Position numbers and translations under genes: made by a program. From contig JADFCQ010000004.1 in NCBI GenBank assembly GCA_015223225.1, forward strand, positions 186,001-250,000: DNA of 64,000 nucleotides. The letters are read 5' to 3'. The notes under the pieces are model-generated. The model had not been told where the DNA came from. It saw only the letters and a list, made by a program, of their open reading frames with translations, and searched no databases. Positions 1-8,964 of the stretch are shown here, piece by piece. Positions within the stretch are counted from its first letter, which is position 1. Every line of letters begins with the position of its first letter. Source of the stretch: Acetobacteraceae bacterium H6797. GTDB lineage: Bacteria > Pseudomonadota > Alphaproteobacteria > Acetobacterales > Acetobacteraceae.

Positions 1-128
1 TCTGGCTGGTCGGCCTCGCCATCTGGGCCGTCGGCCATTTCGCCGCCGTCTGGGCTGCCAAGCGCGATCCGCTCTTTGTCGAGGTAGGTCGCAGGCATCT
101 GCGCGTGCCCGGTCATCTGTCGGTGTGA
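1..128 (+). CDS. trbD: TrbD conjugal transfer protein, C-terminal part only
   Basis: The window opens inside this gene. The readable frame begins at position 3 and gives about 41 residues ending in RHLRVPGHLSV before a TGA at 126-128. The tail, with an aromatic/hydrophobic segment followed by a basic AAKRDP turn, matches what I know of TrbD, a small inner-membrane VirB3-like part of the type IV secretion channel. The position 10 bases before trbE is the standard trb order. Confidence 0.7.
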   Translation, partial: WLVGLAIWAVGHFAAVWAAKRDPLFVEVGRRHLRVPGHLSV

Positions 129-138
129 GGGCGCGGCC

Positions 139-2595
139 ATGATGAACCTTGCCGAATACCGCCGCACCGCAAGCCGTCTCGCGGATTTCCTGCCCTGGGC
201 TGCGCTGGTCGGCTCCGGCGTCGTGCTGAACAAGGACGGAAGTTTCCAGAGGACGGCGAAGTTTCGCGGGCCGGATCTGGATTCCGCCGTCGCCGCCGAA
301 CTGGTCGCCGTCGCCAGCCGGATCAACAATGCCGTGCGCCGTCTCGGTTCCGGCTGGAGCATTTTCGTCGAGGCGCAGCGCAGCGAAGCGGCGACCTATC
401 CCGACAGCCAATTTCCCGAATCCGCATCCGCTTTGCTCGACGCCGAGCGCAAGGCCGGTTTCGAGGAGGCAGGCGCGCATTTCGTATCGGGCTATTTCCT
501 GACCTTTCTCTGGCTGCCGCCTGTCGAGGACGCCGCCCGCGCGGAAACCTGGCTCTATGAAGGCCGCGGGCAATCCGGCGTCGATCCATGGGAATTGCTG
601 CGCGGCTTCATCGACCGCACCGACCGCGTGCTGGCACTGCTCGACGGCTTCATGCCGGAATGCCGCTGGCTCGATGACGCGGGCACGCTGACCTACCTCC
701 ATTCCACCATCTCGACCAATCGCCATCGCGTGCGCGTGCCGGAGGTGCCGATGCACCTCGACGCGCTGCTTGCCGACCAGCCGCTGACCGGCGGGCTGGA
801 GCCGCGCTTGGGCGACCAGCATCTGCGCGTGCTGACCATCATCGGTTTCCCGACCGCGACCACGCCCGGTCTGCTCGATGAAATGAACCGGCTGCCGTTT
901 CCTTATCGCTGGAGCACCCGCGCTATCCTCATGGACAAGACGGATGCGACCCGGCTGTTGACGAAGATCAGGCGGCAATGGTTCGCCAAGCGCAAGTCCA
1001 TCGCCGCGATCCTCAAGGAAGTCATGACCAACGAGGCAAGTGCCTTGGTGGACACGGATGCGGCCAACAAGGCTCTCGATGCCGATATGGCGTTGCAGGA
1101 ACTTGGCGCCGATGTCGCCGGCATGGCCTATGTCACGGCCACCATCACCGTCTGGGATGCCGATCCGCGCATTGCCGACGAAAAGCTCCGCCTCGCGGAA
1201 AAGATTATTCAGGGCCGCGACTTCACCGCGATGCCCGAGACCGTCAACGCCGTCGATGCCTGGCTCGGTTCGATCCCCGGACACGCCTACGCGAATGTCC
1301 GCCAGCCGCCCATCTCGACGCTCAATCTCGCCCACATGATCCCGCTATCGGCGGTGTGGGCGGGGCCGGAACGGGACGAGCATTTCAGCGCGCCCCCGCT
1401 GTTCTTCGGCAAGACCGAAGGCTCGACCCCGTTCCGGTTTTCCCTTCACGTCGGCGATGTCGGCCACACCCTCGTCGTCGGCCCGACCGGCGCGGGCAAA
1501 TCCGTGCTGCTCGCGCTCATGGCCTTGCAGTTCCGCCGTTATGCCGATGCTCAGGTCTTCGCGTTCGACTTCGGCGGCTCGATCCGCGCCGCGTCACTCG
1601 CCATGGGCGGCGACTGGCATGACCTGGGCGGCGGGCTGACCGAAGGGGATGAAGCGTCCGTCTCGCTCCAGCCGCTCGCCCGCATCGACGATGCCTATGA
1701 GCGCGCCTGGGCTGCCGACTGGATCGCCGCCATTCTCGGCCGCGAGGGTGTGCCGGTAACGCCGGAGACCAAGGAATATATCTGGACGGCGCTGAACTCG
1801 TTGGCGTCCGCGCCGGTCGGGGAACGCACCATCACCGGCCTGACGGTGCTGCTCCAATCCAACGATCTGAAACAGGCATTGCGGCCTTACTGCATCGGCG
1901 GTGCCTATGGCCGGTTGCTCGATGCCGAGACCGAACATCTCGGTTCGGCGGATGTGCAGGCGTTCGAGATCGAGGGGCTGGTCGGGATCGGCGCGGCCCC
2001 GGCCGTGCTCGCCTACCTGTTCCATCGGATCGGCGACCGGCTCGACGGACGGCCGACGCTGCTCATCATCGACGAGGGCTGGTTGGCGCTGGACGACGAG
2101 GGATTCGCCAACCAGCTCCGCGAATGGCTGAAGACGCTGCGCAAGAAGAACGCCAGCGTCATCTTCGCCACGCAAAGCCTGTCGGACATCGACGGCAGCA
2201 CTATCGCGCCCGCCATCATCGAAAGCTGCCCGACGCGGCTGCTTCTGCCGAACGAACGCGCCATCGAACCGCAGATTACCGCCATCTATCGGCGCTTCGG
2301 CCTCAATGACCGCCAGATCGAAATCCTCGCGCGGGCCACGCCCAAGCGGGATTATTACTGCCAGAGCCGCAGGGGAAATCGCCTGTTCGAGCTGGGCCTG
2401 TCCGAAGTCGGACTGGCGCTCTGCACTGCATCCGCGAAATCCGACCACAAACGCATCGCCGGGCTTGTCGCAGAACACGGCCGCGACGGCTTCCTTGCCG
2501 CCTGGCTGCGCCTGCGCGGCGTCGATTGGGCGGCCGACCTAATCCCCGATCTTACCAATCTCATCCCCCAGACCGAAAAGGAGTCCCAATCATGA
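139..2595 (+). CDS. trbE: TrbE, VirB4-type conjugation ATPase
   Basis: TrbE is the large cytoplasmic ATPase that powers assembly of the mating channel and substrate transfer. The 818-residue length is normal for the family. The Walker A motif GPTGAGKS is at residues 448-455 and the Walker B region IDEGW is near residue 645, followed by the conserved FATQSLSDID stretch. The part before Walker A corresponds to the CagE/TrbE/VirB N-terminal domain. Two adjacent ATG codons (139 and 142) are both possible starts. The TGA overlaps the ATG of trbJ (ATGA at 2592), so translation of the two is probably coupled. Confidence 0.95.
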   Translation: MMNLAEYRRTASRLADFLPWAALVGSGVVLNKDGSFQRTAKFRGPDLDSAVAAELVAVASRINNAVRRLGSGWSIFVEAQRSEAATYPDSQFPESASALLDAERKAGFEEAGAHFVSGYFLTFLWLPPVEDAARAETWLYEGRGQSGVDPWELLRGFIDRTDRVLALLDGFMPECRWLDDAGTLTYLHSTISTNRHRVRVPEVPMHLDALLADQPLTGGLEPRLGDQHLRVLTIIGFPTATTPGLLDEMNRLPFPYRWSTRAILMDKTDATRLLTKIRRQWFAKRKSIAAILKEVMTNEASALVDTDAANKALDADMALQELGADVAGMAYVTATITVWDADPRIADEKLRLAEKIIQGRDFTAMPETVNAVDAWLGSIPGHAYANVRQPPISTLNLAHMIPLSAVWAGPERDEHFSAPPLFFGKTEGSTPFRFSLHVGDVGHTLVVGPTGAGKSVLLALMALQFRRYADAQVFAFDFGGSIRAASLAMGGDWHDLGGGLTEGDEASVSLQPLARIDDAYERAWAADWIAAILGREGVPVTPETKEYIWTALNSLASAPVGERTITGLTVLLQSNDLKQALRPYCIGGAYGRLLDAETEHLGSADVQAFEIEGLVGIGAAPAVLAYLFHRIGDRLDGRPTLLIIDEGWLALDDEGFANQLREWLKTLRKKNASVIFATQSLSDIDGSTIAPAIIESCPTRLLLPNERAIEPQITAIYRRFGLNDRQIEILARATPKRDYYCQSRRGNRLFELGLSEVGLALCTASAKSDHKRIAGLVAEHGRDGFLAAWLRLRGVDWAADLIPDLTNLIPQTEKESQS

Positions 2596-3368
2596 CCATT
2601 CGCCGTTCCCGCTCTCGCGCCATGTTCATGGCCGCAACCATGATGGCAGCGCCGCTCGCGCTGTCGCCCATGCTGACCAGCCCGGCCCACGCGCAATTCG
2701 GCCGCATCGTCTATGACCCGAGCAACTACGCCCAGAATCTGCTCACCGCTGCGCGCACGCTGCAACAGATCAACAACCAGATCACCTCGCTTCAGAACGA
2801 AGCGCAGATGCTTATCAATCAGGCGAAGAATCTGGCGAGCCTGCCATATTCCTCGCTTCAGCAACTCCAGCAGAACGTCCAGCGCACGCAGCAGCTTTTG
2901 AGCCAGGCGCAGAACATCGCCTTCGACGTGCAGAAGGTCGATCAGATCTTCCAGACCCAATATGGCAACGTCTCGCTCTCGGCGACCGATGGCAAGCTTG
3001 TCGCCGACGCGCGATCCCGCTGGCAGAACACGGTCGGCGGCTTGCAGGACGCCATGCGGGTGCAGGCCGGCGTCGTCGGCAATATCGACACCAACCGCAC
3101 GCAGATGTCGGAGCTGGTTGGCCAGAGTCAGAACGCGACCGGGGCATTGCAGGCCACGCAGGCCGGCAATCAGCTTCTCGCGCTCCAGTCGCAGCAGCTT
3201 TCCGACCTGATCGCGCTGATGTCCTCCAATGGCCGTTCAGAGGCGCTGATCGAAGCCGAACGCGCCACCGCCGCCGAACAGGGCCGCGTCCAGCGTGAAC
3301 GCTTTCTCACGCCAGGATCGGGCTACCAGCCCGGTAACGCGCAGATGTTCGGCAACGGCAACAACTGA
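2592..3368 (+). CDS. trbJ: TrbJ, periplasmic mating-pair protein (VirB5-like)
   Basis: TrbJ is an exported, helix-rich component of the pilus or mating channel. The chosen ATG overlaps the trbE stop and gives 258 residues; the frame stays open 66 bases further upstream, but that part lies inside trbE. A basic start and a hydrophobic stretch end at a likely signal peptidase site after residue 34 (SPAHA before QFG). The mature part is rich in Q, N and L (LQQINNQITSLQNEAQ), typical of the TrbJ coiled-coil region. Confidence 0.92.
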   Translation: MTIRRSRSRAMFMAATMMAAPLALSPMLTSPAHAQFGRIVYDPSNYAQNLLTAARTLQQINNQITSLQNEAQMLINQAKNLASLPYSSLQQLQQNVQRTQQLLSQAQNIAFDVQKVDQIFQTQYGNVSLSATDGKLVADARSRWQNTVGGLQDAMRVQAGVVGNIDTNRTQMSELVGQSQNATGALQATQAGNQLLALQSQQLSDLIALMSSNGRSEALIEAERATAAEQGRVQRERFLTPGSGYQPGNAQMFGNGNN

Positions 3369-3388
3369 CCGGACTGGAGGGGCGCGAC

Positions 3389-3676
3389 ATGGACGGCAAA
3401 ATGCTGGCACGGCTGGGCGCGATCATATTCGTGGCCATCGCCATCACCGCCACGGTGATCGAGATGACCCGGCAGGACGAGCCGCCGCGCGGCAGGCCCG
3501 CGCCGGAGCTACAGCGTCCTGTCGATCCGCTGCGCCAGAGCCTGCGCGATTGCCAGCGTCTTGGTGAAGCGGCCGCGAGCGATCCCGGCTGCCTCGCCAT
3601 CTGGGCCGAGAACCGCGACAGGTTTCTCGGCCGGACGCCGGTGCCCGCCGCCCCGCATCAGAACGGGGGGCAATGA
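3389..3676 (+). CDS. trbK: TrbK-like entry-exclusion protein
   Basis: This 95-residue protein sits between trbJ and trbL, where alphaproteobacterial trb operons carry the alternative TrbK form thought to act in entry exclusion. A single membrane helix spans about residues 5-26 (IIFVAIAITATVI). A proline-rich linker follows, then a short domain with two cysteines in the pattern DCQRL...GCLAIWAENR that is typical of the TrbK-alt family. It has no lipobox, unlike the RP4 TrbK lipoprotein. A GGAGG-like site precedes the ATG. Confidence 0.8.
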   Translation: MDGKMLARLGAIIFVAIAITATVIEMTRQDEPPRGRPAPELQRPVDPLRQSLRDCQRLGEAAASDPGCLAIWAENRDRFLGRTPVPAAPHQNGGQ

Positions 3677-3679
3677 ACC

Positions 3680-5044
3680 ATGGGCGGCACCGGCGTCATC
3701 GACAACTTCCTCGGCGTATTCACCTCCTACATCGACAGCGGGTTTGGCCTGCTCGGCGGCGAGGTCGGCTTTATCGCCACCACGCTGATCGTCATCGACG
3801 TGACGCTCGCCGCCCTGTTCTGGAGCTGGGGCGCTGATGACGACATCATCGCCCGGCTGGTCAAGAAAACCCTGTTCGTCGGCGCGTTCGCCTACATCAT
3901 TTCCAACTGGAACAACCTGGCGCGCATCGTCTTCGAGAGCTTCGCCGGTCTCGGCCTGAAAGCCTCCGGCACCAGCTTTTCCGCCGCCGACCTGATGCGT
4001 CCCGGCAAGGTGGCGCAGACCGGCCTCGACGCAGGCCGTCCGCTGCTCGACTCCATTTCCGACCTGATGGGCTATTGGTCGTTTTTCGAGAACTTCATCC
4101 AGATCGCCTGCCTGATGTTCGCCTGGGCGCTGGTGCTGCTCGCCTTCTTCATTCTGGCGATCCAGCTTTTCGTGACGCTGATTGAGTTCAAGCTGACCAC
4201 CCTGGCGGGGTTCGTCCTGATCCCCTTCGGCTTGTTCGGCAAGACGGCCTTCATGGCCGAGCGCGTGCTTGGCAATGTCGTCTCGTCCGGCATCAAGGTC
4301 TTGGTCCTGGCCGTCATCATCGGCATTGGCTCGACGCTGTTCTCGCAGTTCACCGCAGGCTTCGGCGGCGTGACGCCGACCATTGATGATGCGATGGCGA
4401 TTGTCCTTGCCGCGCTCTCACTCCTCGGTCTTGGCATCTTCGGACCTGGCATCGCATCCGGCCTCGTTTCGGGCGGCCCGCAGCTTGGCGCGGGCGCGGC
4501 CGTTGGCACCGGCCTTGCCGTTGGCGGTGCAGCCCTTGCCGCAGGCGGTGCGGCCGGTCTCGCCGTCAAGGGAGGCGCCGCCGCTCTGTCCGGTGGAGCC
4601 GCGGCGGTTCGCGGCGGCGCAACCGCCGCAGGCGGGGCTTCCGCAGCCTACAGCATGGGTTCGCTCGGCCAGTCGGGCGCGGCAGGAGTCGCATCCGGCC
4701 TTGGCGGGGTTGCCCGCGCCGCAGGCTCCGCCGCCGTCTCCCCCCTGAAGCGCGCGGCCTCCAAAGCATCGGAAAGCGTCAAATCCAGCTTCTCCGATGG
4801 CGCACGCGCAGCCTTTGGCGTGACGGGCGGCTCATCCACCGCAGGCACGGTCGGAGGGGCCAGCGCATCTCCCGCAGCCGCAGCAGCATCTTCCCCCGCT
4901 GGCAGTCCCCCGGCCTGGGCGCAGCGGATGCAGCGATCCCAGGCCGTCAACCACGGCGCCACCATGGCCGCACATGCCGTGCGCTCCGGCGACAGCCACG
5001 GTGGCGGCTCTTCCGTCAATCTCTCCGAAAGTGACCGCTCATGA
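3680..5044 (+). CDS. trbL: TrbL, polytopic mating-channel protein (VirB6-like)
   Basis: TrbL forms part of the inner-membrane channel. Of its 454 residues, the first 260 or so contain several strong membrane segments, for example near 28-45, 130-165 and 205-225. The rest is a low-complexity tail rich in Gly, Ala and Ser. This two-part layout is characteristic of TrbL/VirB6 proteins. The stop overlaps the trbF start (ATGA at 5041). Confidence 0.92.
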   Translation: MGGTGVIDNFLGVFTSYIDSGFGLLGGEVGFIATTLIVIDVTLAALFWSWGADDDIIARLVKKTLFVGAFAYIISNWNNLARIVFESFAGLGLKASGTSFSAADLMRPGKVAQTGLDAGRPLLDSISDLMGYWSFFENFIQIACLMFAWALVLLAFFILAIQLFVTLIEFKLTTLAGFVLIPFGLFGKTAFMAERVLGNVVSSGIKVLVLAVIIGIGSTLFSQFTAGFGGVTPTIDDAMAIVLAALSLLGLGIFGPGIASGLVSGGPQLGAGAAVGTGLAVGGAALAAGGAAGLAVKGGAAALSGGAAAVRGGATAAGGASAAYSMGSLGQSGAAGVASGLGGVARAAGSAAVSPLKRAASKASESVKSSFSDGARAAFGVTGGSSTAGTVGGASASPAAAAASSPAGSPPAWAQRMQRSQAVNHGATMAAHAVRSGDSHGGGSSVNLSESDRS

Positions 5045-5730
5045 GCATCTTCAAGCGACCCGCAACCCACTACGGCAAATCCCCCGAACCCGAGACGCCC
5101 TATCAGAAGGCGGCGCAGGCATGGGACGAACGCATTGGCTCCGCCCGCGTTCAGGCGAAGAACTGGCGATACATGGCCTTCGGCTCGCTGATCCTGTCGG
5201 CCGGTTTTGCCGCCGCCCTTGTCTGGCAATCGGCGCGCGGGACCGTGGTGCCCTGGGTGGTGCAGGTCGATAAGCTCGGCCAGGCGCAGACCGTCGCGGC
5301 GGCCGTTGCCGATTATCGGCCGACCGATCCGCAGATCGCATTCCATCTCGGCCGCTTCATCGAACAGGTCCGCGCGATCCCGGCAGACGCCATCATCGTC
5401 CGCCAGAACTGGCTCAGGGCTTATGAGTGGACCACGGATCGCGGCGCGGCCGCCCTCAATGACTATGCGCGCAGCAACAACCCGTTCACGAAGGTCGGCC
5501 GGCAACAGGTCGCTGTCGAGGTGTCCAGCGTCATTCGGGCGTCGAACGATAGCTTCCGCGTCGCCTGGACCGAACGTCACTATGAAAACGGCCAGCTTTC
5601 CACGACCGAACGCTGGACCGCGATCCTGACCATCGTGATCCAGACGCCGCGCGACGCCGAGCGTCTGCGCGCCAATCCGCTCGGCATCTACGTCAATGCA
5701 ATCTCATGGTCGCGGGAGATGAGCCAATGA
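5041..5730 (+). CDS. trbF: TrbF, VirB8-like inner-membrane protein
   Basis: TrbF is the bitopic assembly factor equivalent to VirB8. It has 229 residues: a cytoplasmic N-terminus (YQKAAQAWDERIGSARVQAKNW), one membrane helix at about 43-62, and a periplasmic NTF2-like domain holding WVVQVDKLG and TERWTAILTIVIQTP. The gene overlaps trbL upstream and trbG downstream by four bases each, showing tight coupling in the operon. Confidence 0.95.
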   Translation: MSIFKRPATHYGKSPEPETPYQKAAQAWDERIGSARVQAKNWRYMAFGSLILSAGFAAALVWQSARGTVVPWVVQVDKLGQAQTVAAAVADYRPTDPQIAFHLGRFIEQVRAIPADAIIVRQNWLRAYEWTTDRGAAALNDYARSNNPFTKVGRQQVAVEVSSVIRASNDSFRVAWTERHYENGQLSTTERWTAILTIVIQTPRDAERLRANPLGIYVNAISWSREMSQ

Positions 5731-6743
5731 CCCGCACGACATTCCGCAAAGCCGCGTTTCCGGCTTTCCGTAAATCCGGCCTTCCGGCTTTGCTCCTCTC
5801 CGCCACCATGCTTGCCGGCTGCGCAACCAACAAGGTGCCGCAATTCAGCTACGATGCCGATGTGCCGTCGCTGCCTGTCGTGCAAGCCGCCGTCACCGAT
5901 GACCGGCCCCGGCCTTTGCACACGCCGCCCGCATGGACGGTTTCGCGCGGCGGCACCGCTGCCGGAACACCGGCGGGCCGTGTCGAGAACGCCAACGCCG
6001 CCGCGCGCGTCGAGCCGCGCCGCGAGGGCTACTACAACGCCATCCAGATTTATCCGTGGAGCGAAGGCGCGCTCTATCAGGTCTATGCCGCACCGGGACA
6101 GATCACCACTATCGCGCTGGAGCCGGGCGAGAGCCTGACCGGCGCGGGACCAATTGCGGCAGGCGATACCGCCCGCTGGATCATCGGCGACACCGAGAGC
6201 GGATCGGGCACGACGCGCCGCGTCCATATCCTTGTCAAGCCGACGCGGCCGGACATCGCGACAAACCTGGTCGTGACGACAGACCGTCGCACCTATATGA
6301 TCGAGCTGCGCGCCCGCGAAGCCCTCTACATGCCGTCCGTCGCCTGGGCCTATCCGGCGCAGCCGGGAGGACAGCGCCAGACCGTTCCGGCAGCACCCGT
6401 CATCCCGGCCGAGGCAGCGCGCAACTATCGCTATGGCCTGACCGGCGATAATCCACCCTGGAAGCCTATCTCCGTCTTTGACGATGGCCGCCGCGTCTAT
6501 GTCGTCTTCCCGCGTGGCATCGTGCAGGGCGAGATGCCGCCGATCTTCGTCATCGGCTCCGATGGCGAGACCCAGATCGTCAACAGCCGCATCCATCAGA
6601 ACATCCTGATCGTGGACCGCCTGTTCGGCGCGGCCGAATTGCGCCTTGGCAGCGGTGATCGCCAGCAGACGGTCAGGATCGTCCGCATCGAGCAACGGCA
6701 GGCTGCACAGCCGGCAAAGGCGACCGGAGAATCCCCGTCATGA
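5727..6743 (+). CDS. trbG: TrbG, VirB9-like lipoprotein
   Basis: TrbG is the periplasmic/outer-membrane VirB9 equivalent of the core complex. The ATG that overlaps the trbF stop gives 338 residues; an in-frame start further upstream (5706) lies inside trbF and is unlikely. A basic N-terminus leads to the lipobox LAGC with the acylated cysteine at residue 32. The C-terminal half has the VirB9 beta-sandwich signatures NYRYGLTGDNPPWKP and VFDDGRRVYVVFP. Confidence 0.95.
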   Translation: MTRTTFRKAAFPAFRKSGLPALLLSATMLAGCATNKVPQFSYDADVPSLPVVQAAVTDDRPRPLHTPPAWTVSRGGTAAGTPAGRVENANAAARVEPRREGYYNAIQIYPWSEGALYQVYAAPGQITTIALEPGESLTGAGPIAAGDTARWIIGDTESGSGTTRRVHILVKPTRPDIATNLVVTTDRRTYMIELRAREALYMPSVAWAYPAQPGGQRQTVPAAPVIPAEAARNYRYGLTGDNPPWKPISVFDDGRRVYVVFPRGIVQGEMPPIFVIGSDGETQIVNSRIHQNILIVDRLFGAAELRLGSGDRQQTVRIVRIEQRQAAQPAKATGESPS

Positions 6744-7888
6744 CCGAAGAAACGACCCTTGTAGAAGCCGCAGCGGACACCACCGCACCCATGCGGCTGC
6801 GTGCCGAACCGCCGCGCGTCACTCGTCTGTCCCGCAAGATGTTGGCTGGCTTCGGAGCCGTCGCGCTGTTTGGGATCGGCGGGGCGCTGATCTATGCACT
6901 CCAGACCCGTGACATGAGCGGCAGCGGCGAAGAACTTTACTCGACTGAGAACCGCCCCACGGCGGACGGACTGTCGGGCCTGCCGCGCGACTATACCGGA
7001 CCCGTCCTGGGGCCGGCCTTGCCCGGCGATCTTGGCGGTCCGATCCTCGACGCGCAGAACCGGGGCCAGCCCGTCACGCCGCCCGCAATGGCCACGCCCG
7101 CTCGCGATCCTGCCGAGGAACGCCGTCTTGCCGAAGAAGAAGCCGCGCGCGTCAGCCGCGTCTTTTTCCAGACTGCACCAGGATCGGGAGCAGCAAGCCC
7201 GAGCCTCGCCGGCCTTGGCCTCAACGGCCAGCCCGGCGCGACCGGCACGCAGGACAGGCATACCGCCTTCCTCAATGGTCCGGTGGACCGGCAGACCGTC
7301 GCCCTGGACCGCATCATGGCTCCGGCATCGCCCTACATCCTTCAGGCTGGGGCTGTGATCCCGGCCGCGATGATTACCGGCATCCGTTCCGATCTGCCCG
7401 GCCAGATCACCGCGCAGGTGACGGAGAATGTCTATGACAGCCCGACCGGCAGCCTGCTCCTGATCCCGCAGGGAACGCGCATCATCGGCCAATACGACGC
7501 CGGCGTGACCTTCGGACAGCGCAGGGTGTTGCTGGTGTGGAACCGCCTGATCCTGCCAAACGGCCGCTCCATCGTGCTGAAGCGCCAGCCCGGCGCGGAC
7601 GCCTCCGGCTATGCCGGGCTTGAGGATGGCGTCGATTATCACTGGTGGGATCTGATGAAGGCGGCCGGGCTGTCCACGCTACTCGGCATCGGAACGGAAC
7701 TGGCGACCGACGACGAGGACCGGCTGATCCGCGCCATCCGCGACGGAGCGCAGGACACCATCAATCGGGCGGGCCAGCAGATCGTGCAGCGCCAGTTGCA
7801 GGTCGCGCCGACGCTGACCATCCGGCCGGGCTTCCCGGTCAGGGTCATTGTGACGCGGGATTTGGTCCTCGAACCCTACAGGAACTGA
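6740..7888 (+). CDS. trbI: TrbI, VirB10-like core-complex protein
   Basis: TrbI spans the envelope and links the inner-membrane ATPases to the outer-membrane pore. It has 382 residues with a cytoplasmic N-terminus, one membrane helix at about 34-53, a proline-rich periplasmic linker, and a C-terminal VirB10 domain from about residue 190 (VIPAAMITGIRSDLPGQITAQV, then LLIPQGTRIIGQY). It overlaps trbG by four bases. Confidence 0.95.
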   Translation: MTEETTLVEAAADTTAPMRLRAEPPRVTRLSRKMLAGFGAVALFGIGGALIYALQTRDMSGSGEELYSTENRPTADGLSGLPRDYTGPVLGPALPGDLGGPILDAQNRGQPVTPPAMATPARDPAEERRLAEEEAARVSRVFFQTAPGSGAASPSLAGLGLNGQPGATGTQDRHTAFLNGPVDRQTVALDRIMAPASPYILQAGAVIPAAMITGIRSDLPGQITAQVTENVYDSPTGSLLLIPQGTRIIGQYDAGVTFGQRRVLLVWNRLILPNGRSIVLKRQPGADASGYAGLEDGVDYHWWDLMKAAGLSTLLGIGTELATDDEDRLIRAIRDGAQDTINRAGQQIVQRQLQVAPTLTIRPGFPVRVIVTRDLVLEPYRN

Positions 7889-7890
7889 CC

Positions 7891-8106
7891 ATGGCGAAGC
7901 TGAAACTCGGTCCCCTGGCCGACGACAAGCCGGTGAAGGTGACGGTGGAACTGCCCGCGCAGCTCTACCGCGACCTCATCGACTACGGCGCTCTGTTAGC
8001 CGATGGCGGTGCGCACATCGAGCCTGCCAGACTGATCGTGCCGATGCTGGAGCGGTTCATCGCCACGGATCGCGGCTTCGCCAAGGCGCGGCGGCAGGCG
8101 ACCTGA
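7891..8106 (+). CDS. DUF2274 family protein of trb operons
   Basis: This 71-residue protein starts two bases after the trbI stop. Its core (VTVELPAQLYRDLIDYG...LIVPMLERFIATDRGF) is that of the DUF2274 family commonly found behind trbI in alphaproteobacterial elements. The sequence suggests a small helical, ribbon-helix-helix-like protein, as if it bound DNA, but no function is established to my knowledge. It is the last gene of the tight trb operon. Confidence 0.85.
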   Translation: MAKLKLGPLADDKPVKVTVELPAQLYRDLIDYGALLADGGAHIEPARLIVPMLERFIATDRGFAKARRQAT

Positions 8107-8240
8107 TCCGTTACGACGGGGGTGCCGCGAGCGCACAGGCGCAAATGCGGCACGCTACAGACCGCCGATCCTCCTCCATGCTTCGCCTAATTCCGGGGCC
8201 TTAGCGCGCCGGAGGCAACCCGCGAAACACGGAGGATACC

Positions 8241-8555
8241 ATGTGCGCAGAGCACCGCCGCGCCCAACGGGGCCGTCCAAAACAGCCGGCGCCCGGAACG
8301 CTCCCCGACGATCTTTACGACTATGACGACGATCCCGCGCCCCGCATCAGCCCGCCGCGCGGCGGTGCGTCTCATGTCTTCGACGTGGAGAAGCTGCCCG
8401 TCATCGACGACTGGCCCGATGAGGTGCCGATCACCGAGGCCGAGATTCAGGTGTTCGAGCGCTGGTTCGCCGATGTTTTCGACGAGATGTTCGGCTCGCT
8501 CGACCTGCCAGAAGGCTTGAAAAAGTTATCGCTGTATGATAATAAAAAGCCATAA
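8241..8555 (+). CDS. Hypothetical small acidic protein
   Basis: This 104-residue protein has a good ribosome site (GGAGG five bases before the ATG). I do not recognise a family. It is acidic, with the runs DDLYDYDDDP and a helix ITEAEIQVFERWFADVFDEMF, and has no signal peptide or membrane segment. The last codons and the following bases (about 8515-8560) are clearly more AT-rich than their surroundings, which suggests a join or foreign DNA. It lies in the element between the trb operon and the regulator/recombinase pair. Confidence 0.65.
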   Translation: MCAEHRRAQRGRPKQPAPGTLPDDLYDYDDDPAPRISPPRGGASHVFDVEKLPVIDDWPDEVPITEAEIQVFERWFADVFDEMFGSLDLPEGLKKLSLYDNKKP

Positions 8556-8574
8556 CTGATGATCGAGCTACGCC

Positions 8575-8964
8575 ATGACGACACTCAAGGTCGGGATCGC
8601 CGAACCCGATGAAATGAAGGCCCGCACCATGCGGATCGCCAGAGGCGAGGAAAAGCCAGCGCGCGGCGATCCGACCGTCTGGTTCGCGTCCACCATGTCC
8701 TTTGCCAAGTTCCTGTCGCCCAGCAATTGCGAGTTGCTTCGCATCATCCATCAGCATGAGCCGGAATCGGTGGAGGAACTGGCGCAGATCACCGGCCGCG
8801 CAAAATCCAACCTATCCAGGACCCTCAAGGCTATGGCCGGCTACGGCCTTGTTCGCATGGAAAAGGGCAAGGGCCGCAAGCTGGTCCCCCAGGTCGTTCA
8901 TGATCGCGTGGAACTGGTCTTGCCCCTGATCGAGCGGCGCAAGTCGAAAGGAACCAGCAAATGA
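8575..8964 (+). CDS. Winged-helix DNA-binding protein (MarR-like, antitoxin type)
   Basis: The 129-residue protein has a helix-turn-helix centre, SVEELAQITGRAKSNLSRTL, followed by a wing GLVRMEKGKGRKLVPQVVHD. The N-terminal segment (MTTLKVGIAEPDEMKARTM) resembles the small HTH proteins annotated as MarR-like or as antitoxins of TumE-type pairs. No TumE-like toxin gene lies next to it. Its TGA overlaps the ATG of the serine recombinase (ATGA at 8961), so it is probably produced together with the recombinase and may control it. That role is an inference. Confidence 0.75.
   Translation: MTTLKVGIAEPDEMKARTMRIARGEEKPARGDPTVWFASTMSFAKFLSPSNCELLRIIHQHEPESVEELAQITGRAKSNLSRTLKAMAGYGLVRMEKGKGRKLVPQVVHDRVELVLPLIERRKSKGTSK

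Noticed and set aside
4648..5580. A 310-codon minus-strand open frame across trbL and trbF
   Set aside because: It is opposite two clearly recognised trb genes and has no family resemblance.
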